From: Leuctra nigra
Taxonomy: Eukaryota; Arthropoda; Insecta; Plecoptera; Leuctridae
DNA: 64,000 nucleotides
NCBI GenBank assembly: GCA_934045905.1
Contig: OW203765.1
Coordinates: forward strand, 25,447,151 to 25,511,150
Reading direction: 5' to 3'
The notes under the pieces are model-generated. The model ran no database searches. It was not told the DNA's origin and saw only the letters and a list, made by a program, of their open reading frames with translations. The first letter of the stretch is position 1. The number at the start of each line of letters is the position of its first letter. Shown in pieces: positions 1-9,746 of the stretch. A program made the translations under genes and the position numbers.

Positions 1-592
1 GGTATATTGTAAAAATTAAACATTGATGCTAAAAACAGTATCAATAGACACATCCTTCAGTAACATGACACCACTAATAAGAAACGATGGAAAAGTACAT
101 ATTTAACAAAATAAAATATATTACAAATTTTCAATTCAATCGGCTTTGGTTTGTTGATATTCACTATTCAGGTTCACGGCCCATGTATAACTCAGAGAGA
201 AGAAAATTTGAATATGTCAGTTTGAACGAAGTTGTTGGCATGACGTTTTCTATGTAAAGTAATTGATTTGACAGTTATTATTCATTAGAGTAGATTTGTT
301 ACAAATACAAAAGCATAAAGTGTGCGTCTTAGGTAAGTTTTGGTCATTTCTTTATTCACAAAAAGCAGAAGACGTAATTTTAGACATGTTTGGCAATGTA
401 ACGCCACCATCTTAGTTACAGTTTTCAATAAATACCAATGTCATATCGAAGCGCGCAACCGTTCCTGACATACACGTTCATGACATTAGTTAATTTGAAA
501 TTGGTGAAATGTAAACATATTTATCGTTTCTATATCATGTACGTCCAATTCATGGAACGATTTCAGAACCCTATACCTTCAATAGCTTTGAT
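1..592. other. AT-rich sequence without a recognised gene
   Basis: No convincing exon, RNA or repeat boundary was seen here. The NRF-6-like gene that starts at 1199 lacks its N-terminal half, so this stretch is presumably intron of that gene or sequence flanking the THAP fragment. Confidence 0.4.
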
Positions 593-769
593 ATGAAAGA
601 CCTCCCAAATAGTGTTTTATTTTTGCGCCTCGCGTTTAAAATCAAAGGAGTCGACATCTGGAGGCTGCTTCGCCAACTAACCTATCTAGGTGAAAAATCT
701 TTTGTTTTTCAATTGTTTTCATCTGTCAATGGATATTCAACCGGTGAATTTACCTATTTAAATAAACTA

Positions 770-1000
770 AAAGCAGCAAATCGATACTGTAGTGTTCCTC
801 AAAGTTCAAACAAAGAATCAACAGCTGCAGATGGACTCTCATTTCATTTATTCCCGAAGGACGCTGTGCGGGAGAAACAATCATCTGCAATCTGCTTTGA
901 AGATTGGCAAGAGGGTTTCCAAAATGCATGTTAGCTTTATTATTCTATGATGTTAGTGTGTGGGGAACATTTCAAAGCAGAGAACTTCTTTTACTCTGGT
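770..1000 (+). pseudogene. THAP zinc-finger exon, decayed
   Basis: Frame 2 encodes a recognisable THAP (C2CH) DNA-binding domain. It has YCSVPQSSN, then LSFHLFPKD, an EDW segment, and after an interruption VCGEHF at 956-973. THAP domains occur in P-element-type transposases and in host factors derived from them. Two defects are visible. The second zinc cysteine of the usual CxxPxC start is serine, and an in-frame TAG at 932-934 separates the first half from the CxxH half, which continues in the same frame. The segment ends at a good donor (TCTG/GTAAGA near 1001). The open frame upstream of 770 (from about 593) has no recognised domain. I read this as a degenerate transposase or domesticated-THAP exon inside or just before the NRF-6-like gene. 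A functional exon spliced around the stop is less likely. Confidence 0.6.
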
Positions 1001-1198
1001 AAGACTTGTATTATATTGTTTTGATATATCTGAAATAAGTTCATGAATCGTCAATGAAGGCTGCTCTAAGCCGAAAACACTACACATTACTTCTATACAC
1101 CTTGTCTATCCTACACAGGACAAGTGCTGCTACCTAACCAGGTTTTAAACGCCAATAAAAAGGTCTAGTATATATTATTTTCTTTGTTTTTTTTTTAG

Positions 1199-4100
1199 GA
1201 ATCCTTCACCTTCAAATACATAGTGCTTACAAACGGCACCCTCGTTGTAGACTCGTTTCTTGTTCTTTCCGGTCTTCTGCTCTGCTATTCGTTCCTGAAT
1301 GAGAGGAACTCTGGAAAGCCATTCTACTTGCCAAGGTTTTATCTAAACAGATACATGAGGTACGTTCCATACATGTTGTTACACTGCAATGATCCATTCT
1401 TCGATTAGATTAGATTATTAGAGTGTAACGGCGCGTCAACGACGAGGTTATATTGCGCACATTAATTTTAACTTTTAACTTTGTTGAACTAAGTGGAGGA
1501 CATCGGGAGGGGTCGACCTAACGGGCCCGATCTGGGGGAGTCTGAAACTAGTGGGAAAGCCAGGTCAGAATGGGGACAGACCGGGGGGTGGAGGGCTTCG
1601 GGCCGGTGGGACTCGATTTCAGGGGATCACCATCTCGAGGGGGGAGACCGGCCCGAGGGGCCCGCGAATTTGGGGAGGGCATGGGACTAGGTCGACCCTG
1701 GACTGCACTTGGTTGGGGCCAACTCGTATGTGAGCCGGCCCCTTAAGCCCCACCACCACGTCAAGGTGGCAGTCCATTGGTGGGGTCCATTCTTCGATGT
1801 ATTACTAAAATGGTGCGTCATTGTATAGGCATTAGGCAAAGCCAAAGCAAGATGTCTCATGTAATTGTTGTATTTTGTCTGTCCATTTTCCCCGTTTATT
1901 TTCCAGGCCTTTTAAACCAATCTATCTGAAGTTTTGCACTCACACTAATGTCACATGAGCGGGGATATGTGTAATTTTTGGGCAGGATCCTGTCAAATAC
2001 AAAGGTTATATGTTATTGTATTTGATCCTGATGATTAGATGAAAACTGAAAAATGAAACCGTTCGACCGATCAACTTAAAAAGTTTGGATGTTGCTTGAA
2101 ACCAGTATTTTAGGAGTGTTTGAAACTTTATAGACAAATCTGTCAAGAACCTCGAATGTTATTGATATTTTGAGTAGCTTGTTTCAAATGTCTTTCAAAT
2201 GTATGCAAATAAATTGAAATAACAAAATTACAAAAGGTTGCTATAGGTATAAAGGTAGGGAATAAACCAATTTTACAGCGGCAACCCAAAGTTCATATTT
2301 AGAGTGATTACTTATGGAAGAAAGATATTTACAGTACATAGCTAATAATAATGAGTCGTAATATTTATCCCTACTCATTTTCAAGTTGAATATTCGTCTG
2401 AGAAATATTATTTATCTATTATTTATAGCTTTAACACATTTCCACTACTCTCTCAGCCTCCATTTTTCTACCCTCGTGACGTTTTGTGCAGGAAGGCAAT
2501 AGCTTTTCCATGAGCAGCAATTTTAACACGCATGAAATCGCATACAATACAAATTGGCTTGCTTATCAACGCGTTACACTTAGCGTTTTCCATGTAAGAA
2601 AATAATACACAATACAATACCAAACTGTACGTTTTCTTCCAGGCTGACTCCATTACTAGCCGCCATGGTGCTGCTCACTGCCACTTTGATCCCCTTCTTG
2701 GGTCGCGGACCATTCTGGAACAGAGATTCCGGAAGACAGAGGGACATGTGCAGAACATGGGGGTGGAAGACACTGCTCTATGTCAACAATTACAATGTCG
2801 AATTTTATTCAGTGGTATGTTATGTTAGTTTGACAACTTAGTACTTGACGAATGCCCCTAAACCAGGGGTCGGCAACCTTTTTTGGTCAAGGAGCCAATT
2901 TCCCAAAAATTAATAAATTAGATAAAAATGGGAGCCGCAGAAGGCAAATATCGAATATAAAACACTGAAAATAATAAATTAATTTACAAGTTTATCTTGA
3001 TACTTTTATTTTTTGTATGACAATGCCTCCTAGATGTTGCCCCGCAGGGCTTTTTTCAGAATTTTAGCATCTAAAATGAACAAACTGAATCAATCAAAAC
3101 CTTCCAATTGTTGCCCCGCAGGCCGTTTTATTTTCGAATTTTCGATTTTTTCTATTACTTATACAGAACAACATTTAAATAATAAAGAGTCAATCTAGAA
3201 CCACTAAGGAGCCGCAGGTACAACCCCCTGCCCTAAACGGTTGAATATAAAAGTTTGTTAATCCGAAACAATTGAACTTTGGTAGGTATACTTTGGCCAT
3301 ATCTTGTGTTTCTTTACAGTGCTTGATACATTCCTGGTATCTGTCAGTGGACACACAACTATACTGTTTGTCACCACTTTTACTCTACCCTCTCTGAAAG
3401 TAAGTTTACTTAAGTGTGTTATTGCACTATTCAGTGGCTATGCACTGTGATTTCTGCTCATTTAAGACGGATTCTAAAATCACGACATTATGATTTATTT
3501 CATTTCAGATATCCGAAGACTGGAAAGATGTTGTTGTCAGCTCTCTTTGGAATAGGAATTGTGATTGCTTTACTTGTGGCTTACGTCAATCAGTTTGGCA
3601 CTAACATTGTTTTATCCAGGTAAAAAAATAAAATAAAATGAAATCAAATTATTAAAATTATGATAGTCTGTTAATACTCCTAAAGAGGGATGCTCACAAT
3701 CATTACATAATTCACGCTGGAATTTTACTCTGCTGTACCATTTATTTTACATTTTTACAAGCTATTGCAATCGGAAAACGGTTCTAACCTCCACCAGTAA
3801 CAGAATTACAAAAAAAATATGTCCGTGCCAAAGAGTGAAAAAGAGACTCTCAATCTATTATTTTATTGATAACAGTATAGTTATAAACTCTTAATAGGAG
3901 CGGCAAACCAGTTCTAAGCTATAATACCATGAACAACAAATATGTTATTCATGGTAAATAATGGAAATAAGGATAAATTTTACGATACTGGCTGGCCAAA
4001 CCTGTCACTTCGAAATATACAACAAAGATTTAAAATATACGTATCTATTTAATTTTATCTTATACAGTTTCATGGGAAAGTTATATTTCTATTTTTTGAA

Positions 4101-7100
4101 AACTCCTACATCTACCATTTGTAAAACTGCCAAAAGCCTGGATTACTTTTATAGAATTCCTAATACCCTCATTACTGGAGTCCTCCAGGAGGGTCACTGT
4201 CAACATGTAAATGTATGATGAAGAAAATAAATAAATCAATCAATCAATCAATCAATCAATAATCATTTAAAGCCATATTAGAATGCAATCCCTACCATAA
4301 TTCTTCGTGATAAATTTCAGCGTATTTCAACGTAATTTTGCGTACCTTAACGTAAAATTTGTTGAAAAATTGGGCAGTAAATAAATGAACAGACAAAAAG
4401 AAATAAGAGATTCGATCCATAATTGAAAGTGGAGATGACATTTTAAGTGCATTTTTAGACATTCTTCGAAAGCTACTTATATGGCGTTTTCCACTGGCTG
4501 CACTGGGCTGCACTATATATAGTTTTGCTCTCTGTTTGAAATTTGAACTGAATGTTTTGTATGGTGACATCATTTCAGTGCAACCCTGGTGCAGCCCAGT
4601 GCAGCCAGTGGAAAACGCCATTATTTTATTTCAAGGAAGGTGTTGATTTTAGGCGAATCGTAATGGGATTTTTTCACCCTAAAACTTTTCTCATTGTTGC
4701 TCTAAGACCTAGCAAACGACCATTCATCCAGAAACAATTCAGTATTTTTACAATAATACAATGCACCTGTATCGCTTTTCCTTTACAGAGATGAATTATT
4801 CAACGAGTATTTTCCCACACACACTCGGTTCACTCCATGGGTGATGGGCGTGGCTCTGGGATACATCTTGCATGCAGTCAAGCACAGGCCTCTGCATCTG
4901 CCACGTGTGTTGGTGCTCCTCTGCTGGATGCTGGCTACAGTCTTGCTCCTGACGTCTCTTCTCTTGGCTCATCGCTTCCACCAGCTGGACCATGAATACG
5001 AGCCCCTCATTGAGTCCCTCTACATCAGTCTCATGAGACCGGCCTGGGCTCTTGGCCTGGCTTGGCTCATATTCGCATGTGTCAAAGGATACGGAGGTAA
5101 CATTGTTTTAGCAATGATTTAAAAAATATTTTAAAAATCACTTTGTCATGTGATAAACACATAGTTTTCTCCATACATTTGCTGTACCGATAGTCCTCTT
5201 GAGAGCACCGTACATCAACCATGCATTTCCAGACATACCTGACCTTTCGTGGTTGTTTTAAATCCCGAAATGGCACTTGGCTATGCTTCAAGCATCTTCA
5301 GAAATTGTTTTTACCTTGAATGCGGATAAATCTGTAAAGGTACCTACTCGACGGATATAACACGTGGATTGCGCATTAATGAACAGCGATTGAAGTCAAC
5401 ATTTCTATGGTCGGTGACAGGCAAAGATGAACTCGCGCTAGCATGGGCCGCCCTATACCTGGCAATGCTAAACAGGGTTCATCTTTGCCTGTCACCGACC
5501 TTAAAGGTACTTTTACTGTTGGCGTTGGCGCGCTCGACGTTCGACGCTCAGCGCTAGCGTTCGGCGTTGGCCAATCAGAAGGCTCACCCGAGCGCTGGCG
5601 TTCAAGGTCAAAAGATAAACGATGTTCATCTTTCAGTGCTGAGCCCCGAACGTCGAACGTCGGGCGGCAAGTGGCAACATAGTTGATTTCCAACAAATAA
5701 TATATATTTTTACTAATAACTATAATCAGTTAATTAGTTAACTAATATCTTATGTAATAACTCCGTTGATTCGAAATGATTTTAGAAATTGTTTAGATCG
5801 TATAGAGGGCTGTTGTAAATCGATGACAAGCAGCCTAAAGGCCGATGCACAAAAGACAACATCATAAATTATCTAGTTAGCTCTGCTTTTCAAAAAATTT
5901 CATATGCAGTACCGTGATCCAAGTATCTATTATGGTTTTTCAACAATGGATCATAACCATAATAGATACTTGGATCACGGTACTGCATATGAAATTTTTT
6001 GAAAAGCAGAGCTAACTAGATAATTTATGATGTTGTCTATTGACGCAGACGGACGACGCGGACGGACGACGGAGACGGATACAATGTTAAAGTCGTCGTC
6101 CGTCCGCGTCCGATTGTGAACAGCCAGAGTGAATATGTCATACCTAAACATCGTATCCGTCTCCGTCGTCCGCCCGCGTCGTCCGTCTGCGTCAATTGTG
6201 CATCGGGCTTTAAGGGCAATTGACGCAGACGGACGACGCGGACGGACGACGGAGACGGATACGATCGTATCCGTACAAACATCGTATCCGTCTCCGTCGT
6301 CCGCCCGCGTCGTCCGTCTGCGTCAATTGTGCATCGGGCTTTAAGGGCAATTGACGCAGACGGACGACGCGGACGGACGACGGAGACGGATACGATGTTT
6401 AAGGCCGATGCACAATTGACGCAGACGGACGACGCGGACGGACGACGGAGACGGATACAATGTTAAAGTCGTCGTCCGTCTGCGTCCGATTGTGAACAGC
6501 CAGAGTGAATATGTCACACCTAAACATCGTATCCGTCTCCGTCGTCCGTCCGCGTCGTCCGTCTGCGTCAATTGTGCAACGGGCTTCATGCTCAAAAGAA
6601 TTTCCATCCGCAAATACTTATACTTGCGGAAGCAACTTCTTTTGAGCATGAGGCTGGAAGGAACATAACTTTTGCTTGGACTAATACTGAATGGGTTCAA
6701 TGCGCAATCCACGCAACAAAGTCAAAGTATCAGTAATGGCGTCGTACCAGCCAGAGAAACTCTTCATACTTCCAGGTTTCGTCAACACGTTCCTGTCCTG
6801 GAAGGTGTTTGAGGTTCTGGGAAGAATGTCCTATGCGGTGTACCTCGTCCACTTACCACTTCAGAACATGCTGTCTCAGTCAACTCGTACTCCGTTGTAC
6901 ACGAGCGGGGTGATCATGGTATGTCAAACATAACAGCGTTCCACAATGCGTTCCACAATAGGGGCGAGTTGGGCGTGTGACGTCACCATAGGCTTTACGG
7001 GTTAAATCAACAATCAGTATACAAATACAAATATACAAACGAGCTCAAATCCAACTAAACAATCACACCAATCAGAGGGGTTTGTTTTTCACTTACAATC

Positions 7101-8808
7101 ATAGGATTTTCTTCAAATCTATAACATATCAAACAGGACGATGATCTTTCCATATAATGCATTATTTCGGCTTGATATGAGAAACGTTTTGACATCGAAC
7201 TATTACAGTATAGTAGTACAAAACGCAGAGACTTGAGTCCAAGTCAAAAAGGAGATCCTACGGTCGGGGACAGCAAACATGAACCCAGGGAGAGGCGGCC
7301 CATGCTAGAGAGGGTTCATCTTTGCCTGCCACCGACATTTCATTCATTTATAATCCTAGAGGTTTAATATAATTTCAGTTACGGGAATATTTCGCCGACT
7401 TGGCCTTCTCATTTGCTGCTGCTGTTGTTCTTCATCTGAGCATTGAGGCACCAATAATGGCGGTTCAGAAATATCTTCTACCGAGTCGTAAGTGATCTGA
7501 ACTTATTATCAAATAATAGTTTCAACGATTTGAACATAATTTACAGAGTATCAAGGTGAATGAATATTTTCCGTAATTCATACTCATGCCTTGATAATAT
7601 TTTATCCATGACTTTATAGATGTATTTATATAGAAAACACGTCCAGTTTTGTGAAAATATTATTTATATGGGTGTTTGTCTGTCTGTCCTCAACCATTCA
7701 AGCCATTTGGATTTTTAACACAATGACCTAGACAAGAATTTGTGACGCTGAGATAACCACTTTTGTTTTAAAGAGTTTGTTAGAATAAAATAATCGTTTA
7801 TATTCGATGTTAAGTTCTATTTGCCACTTCTCCCTTATTACAAGATTTAAATTTTGTTTATTAATTGTCTAAATTTACTCGCACTTTGTCTTTGTATATT
7901 GCTCTTCAGTACCTTGAAAGGCAGATACGTTTTGAAACTATAGGGAAGCACTCTGTGTAACGTAGTGATAAGCGAGCCTTCTAATCGCATGCAAATTAAT
8001 ATTCGAGTGAAAGTTGCTGCTCTAAAGACCTTGAAAACGGCTAAAAAATAAATTATTTTAATGCGTCAAAGAAGCAGTGATAGTTTCTTTGAAATTTCTT
8101 TGAAGGAATTTGAAAAATATTTCAAAACAAACATAAAATGTCGATAACTCTTGAAGAGAAATATGTCAGAAAATTTTCAGAAACTCCTAAAATGTTGGTC
8201 CTAATGACCATGCAAAATTTGAAGTTGATCGGTTCAACCGATTCCCGTTTCTGTTTTCAGCCAATCACAGGATCTTGTTCAAAAACTATACCTACTTGCG
8301 CACGTGGCCGCGTCTCTCATTTGTGTTAGTCTAAAATAACAGATCGATTTGTTAATTTAAATACCATTGCGACAGCTACCCTTCAAAGTGTTATCTTCGA
8401 TCACAAAATAAAGGGTACCTACAGGGAAAGAACGCTCTAAGTTATTTTTTGAAAAAAAAAAAATAAGTGTAATCTTGCAGTGATTTTTATGAGCATTCAG
8501 AATATACCCTCGTTTTTAGAAAATATTGCCACAAAGTCTTGAAACGCAATTGAAATATCGATTTATGGAACATAAATACAAATTTCAACAAATTACTTCG
8601 TTTATCTCAGTTTCATCCGAATGTGACTTATAGCGTTCTTTCTGTACTCTTCAAATGTGTTTGAATTGTTTCAGATGCAAGGAAGGTTCAAGATACCAAG
8701 CAGGAACCAAGAGTTGAAAGCAGGAACAACACCACTCACATTGAACCTGACAGTTTTGACAAAACTAAATATGAAGTATTAAAATGTGATTATAAACACC
8801 AAGAGTAA
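1199..8808 (+). CDS. NRF-6-like membrane acyltransferase, 3' part (8 exons)
   Basis: This is the C-terminal portion (about 405 codons) of a nose-resistant-to-fluoxetine family protein, a multi-pass membrane protein of the acyltransferase-3 superfamily, implicated in lipid or xenobiotic transport in nematodes and insects. Exons read as 1199-1359, 2643-2814, 3320-3399, 3509-3619, 4789-5096, 6776-6918, 7379-7487 and 8675-8808; all junction phases agree. Family hallmarks in order: TNGTLVVDSFLVLSGLL with RFYLNRYMR; RLTP with GPFWN and LLYVNNY; CLIHSWYLSVDTQLY; RFTPWVMGVALGYIL; RPAWALGLAWLIFACVKGYGG; LSWKVFEVLGRMSYAVYLVHLP; then a hydrophobic helix and a short polar tail. The N-terminal secreted 'nose' domain must lie upstream of the window. 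Codon 3395-3397 is an in-frame TGA just before the exon-3 donor, where the family usually has an aromatic residue, so this copy may be a pseudogene, a null allele or a base error. Every other exon is open. AATAAA motifs lie at about 8812 and 8845. Confidence 0.85.
1406..1785. mobile_element. GC-rich insertion with 13-bp target duplication
   Basis: A 380-bp segment lies between two perfect copies of TCCATTCTTCGAT (1393-1405 and 1786-1798). The left end carries a short GATTA-type repeat and the rest is strikingly GC-rich against the AT-rich intron. A long target-site duplication plus a simple-repeat end fits a retroposed SINE or truncated LINE inserted on the minus strand. No reverse transcriptase is encoded. 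The family was not recognised. Confidence 0.6.
2864..3230. mobile_element. Non-autonomous hAT-like element, TSD CCCTAAAC
   Basis: The ends are CAGGGGTCGGCAACC and an inverted GGT..ACCCCCTG, typical of hAT elements. Perfect 8-bp duplications CCCTAAAC flank it at 2856-2863 and 3231-3238. At 367 bp with no ORF it is a MITE, sitting in an intron of the NRF-6-like gene. Internal TTGCCCCGCAGG repeats occur twice. Confidence 0.85.
4233..4261. repeat. (AATC)n microsatellite
   Basis: Tandem AATC units follow an AAATAAATAAAT stretch. This could be the 3' tail of an old LINE copy, as the preceding open frame (3961-4218) has no recognisable domain. Confidence 0.7.
4481..4621. mobile_element. Short palindromic MITE (141 bp)
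   Basis: Terminal inverted repeats of about 33 bp begin ATGGCGTTTTCCACTGGCTG and end in the exact complement, with a short non-complementary middle. It lies in an intron of the NRF-6-like gene and is too short to code. Confidence 0.8.
5409..5500. mobile_element. MITE with GGTCGGTGACAGGCAAAGAT ends
   Basis: This is a 92-bp hairpin beginning GGTCGGTGACAGGCAAAGAT and ending in the complement, with GGGCCGCCC in the loop. Related copies lie at 7261-7336 and about 55463-55557, and a diverged piece at about 62140-62190, so it is a dispersed family. Confidence 0.75.
5501..5700. mobile_element. MITE family with AAGGTACGTTTACAGCT ends, diverged copy
   Basis: It begins with an AAAGGTACTTTTACTG variant and has the same GACGTTCGACGCTCAGCGCT interior as the better copies at 32978-33161 and 38356-38521. 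The right end is degraded. Confidence 0.6.
5854..6038. repeat. Perfect 84-bp inverted repeat (hairpin)
   Basis: Arms 5854-5937 and 5955-6038 appear fully complementary, separated by a 17-base loop. Such perfection implies very recent origin or ongoing correction. Confidence 0.85.
6040..6586. repeat. Array of inverted GACG-rich repeat ends
   Basis: The motif TTGACGCAGACGGACGACGC followed by GGACGACGGAGACGGATAC recurs in alternating orientation about seven times, usually joined to GGCCGATGCACAA or its complement. This looks like several copies of one MITE's termini inserted head to head. Short ORFs across it are by-products of the GACG repeats. Confidence 0.75.
7261..7336. mobile_element. Copy of the GGTCGG..CCGAC MITE
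   Basis: It has inverted ends GGTCGGGGACAG and CTGCCACCGAC around GGCGGCCCATGC, matching the element at 5409. It ends about 40 bp before the NRF-6-like exon at 7379. Confidence 0.65.
7930..8400. repeat. Dispersed repeat with 'CTCTGTGTAACG..GCGAGC' core
   Basis: The core ACTCTGTGTAACG followed by GATAAGCGAGC recurs at about 36925 and 51380 with diverged flanks. No ends were defined. An ORF at 8138-8329 within it has no domain and is not supported. Confidence 0.5.
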
Positions 8809-8937
8809 AATAAATTTCACATTAGTGTCAATTATACTGATTGAAATAAATATGTTATTCATAATTGCAATATGCATGTATTGAGCATTAGGTTCAAATT
8901 AAAGGGTGCACGTCTGATAATATAGAGTTAATATATG

Positions 8938-8960
8938 AATAATAATAATAATAATAATAG
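8938..8960. repeat. (AAT)n microsatellite
   Basis: Tandem AAT units lie just downstream of the NRF-6-like gene. The rest of 8809-9746 is AT-rich intergenic DNA without a recognised gene. Confidence 0.8.
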
Positions 8961-9365
8961 AGTTACACAATCATTTCTTTCCATTTAGGCTAGACGTCAT
9001 TCACGGGTGTTCAAACATAGTTCAAATATCCAGCCCTTATCTTCTCTTCATTCTATGCGTGCTTACCTTAGTTGGTTCTCTTTTACATACCTACATTTTT
9101 CAATTTGTCCAAATAACTTACACAATATAAAGTTTTCATAAAAATAACTGTTTGTTGGAAATCGTACAATCTCAACAATATTTTGGACAGGGTTTTATAA
9201 CAAATATAAAAATTGTTATTGTTGTAAAAAATAAAAAAATAAAAAATATTTATTGTAATTTATTTGTTATTTATTATTTTTTGTAAATAAAAGAAGCTGA
9301 TAACGGTACAGGTAAACAAACAAAAATGTATTGCATGTTCCAAACTGTGTGTTGCCGTATGGTGA

Positions 9366-9383
9366 GGGGGGGGGGGGGGGGGG
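9366..9383. repeat. Poly-G run
   Basis: An uninterrupted run of about 18 G lies in the fucosyltransferase upstream region. It is a potential G-quadruplex and a likely place for sequencing-length error. Confidence 0.8.
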
Positions 9384-9746
9384 AGTTTTGCATCCCAGTA
9401 ACTCACTATTTTTTTCATTTGAAGTTTTATTTATCGCGAGTTTCTACGTGTTTCGCATTTTTTAATAGTATGTTTTGGTTATTTCATATAAGTGGAAAGA
9501 AATATAATTACCTCATCTCGGAACCTGTATAAACACTTCCTAAATGACATCATTGGTCCATGCAAGATTGTCATGGGTGTTGAGCTCACATGGTTAGCCA
9601 ACCCTAGCCACAGTCTAGCTTAGACACCGAGACAGATCCCAGTATGATAATGGAAGATCAGCTACCTTACAGAGTTCATCCGTCACTCTAACATTCAGTT
9701 GGCACAAGTTCCGTCATCAATATCATTTGCTGTGTGTAGCAATAAC

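Larger units (their letters stand above)
5363..6713. mobile_element. Composite nest of palindromic MITEs
   Basis: A 15-bp inverted repeat, CGTGGATTGCGCATT (5363-5377) and its complement (6699-6713), encloses several smaller palindromes: 5409-5500, 5501-about 5700, a perfect hairpin at 5854-6038, a GACG-rich inverted array at 5839-6586 and a hairpin at 6587-6650. The block fills the intron up to 62 bp before the exon at 6776. It reads as repeated insertion of foldback elements into one another. Confidence 0.65.

Noticed and set aside
3395..3397. TGA as selenocysteine codon
   Set aside because: The NRF-6 family has no known selenoprotein member, and no SECIS-like hairpin was apparent in the 3' UTR.
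6040..6586. CRISPR-like array
   Set aside because: Repeats alternate in orientation and are adjacent transposon termini without unique spacers; the DNA is eukaryotic.
5376..6712. ORFs over the GACG-rich repeats
   Set aside because: They consist of repeat-derived Arg/Ser/Pro strings present on both strands of palindromes.
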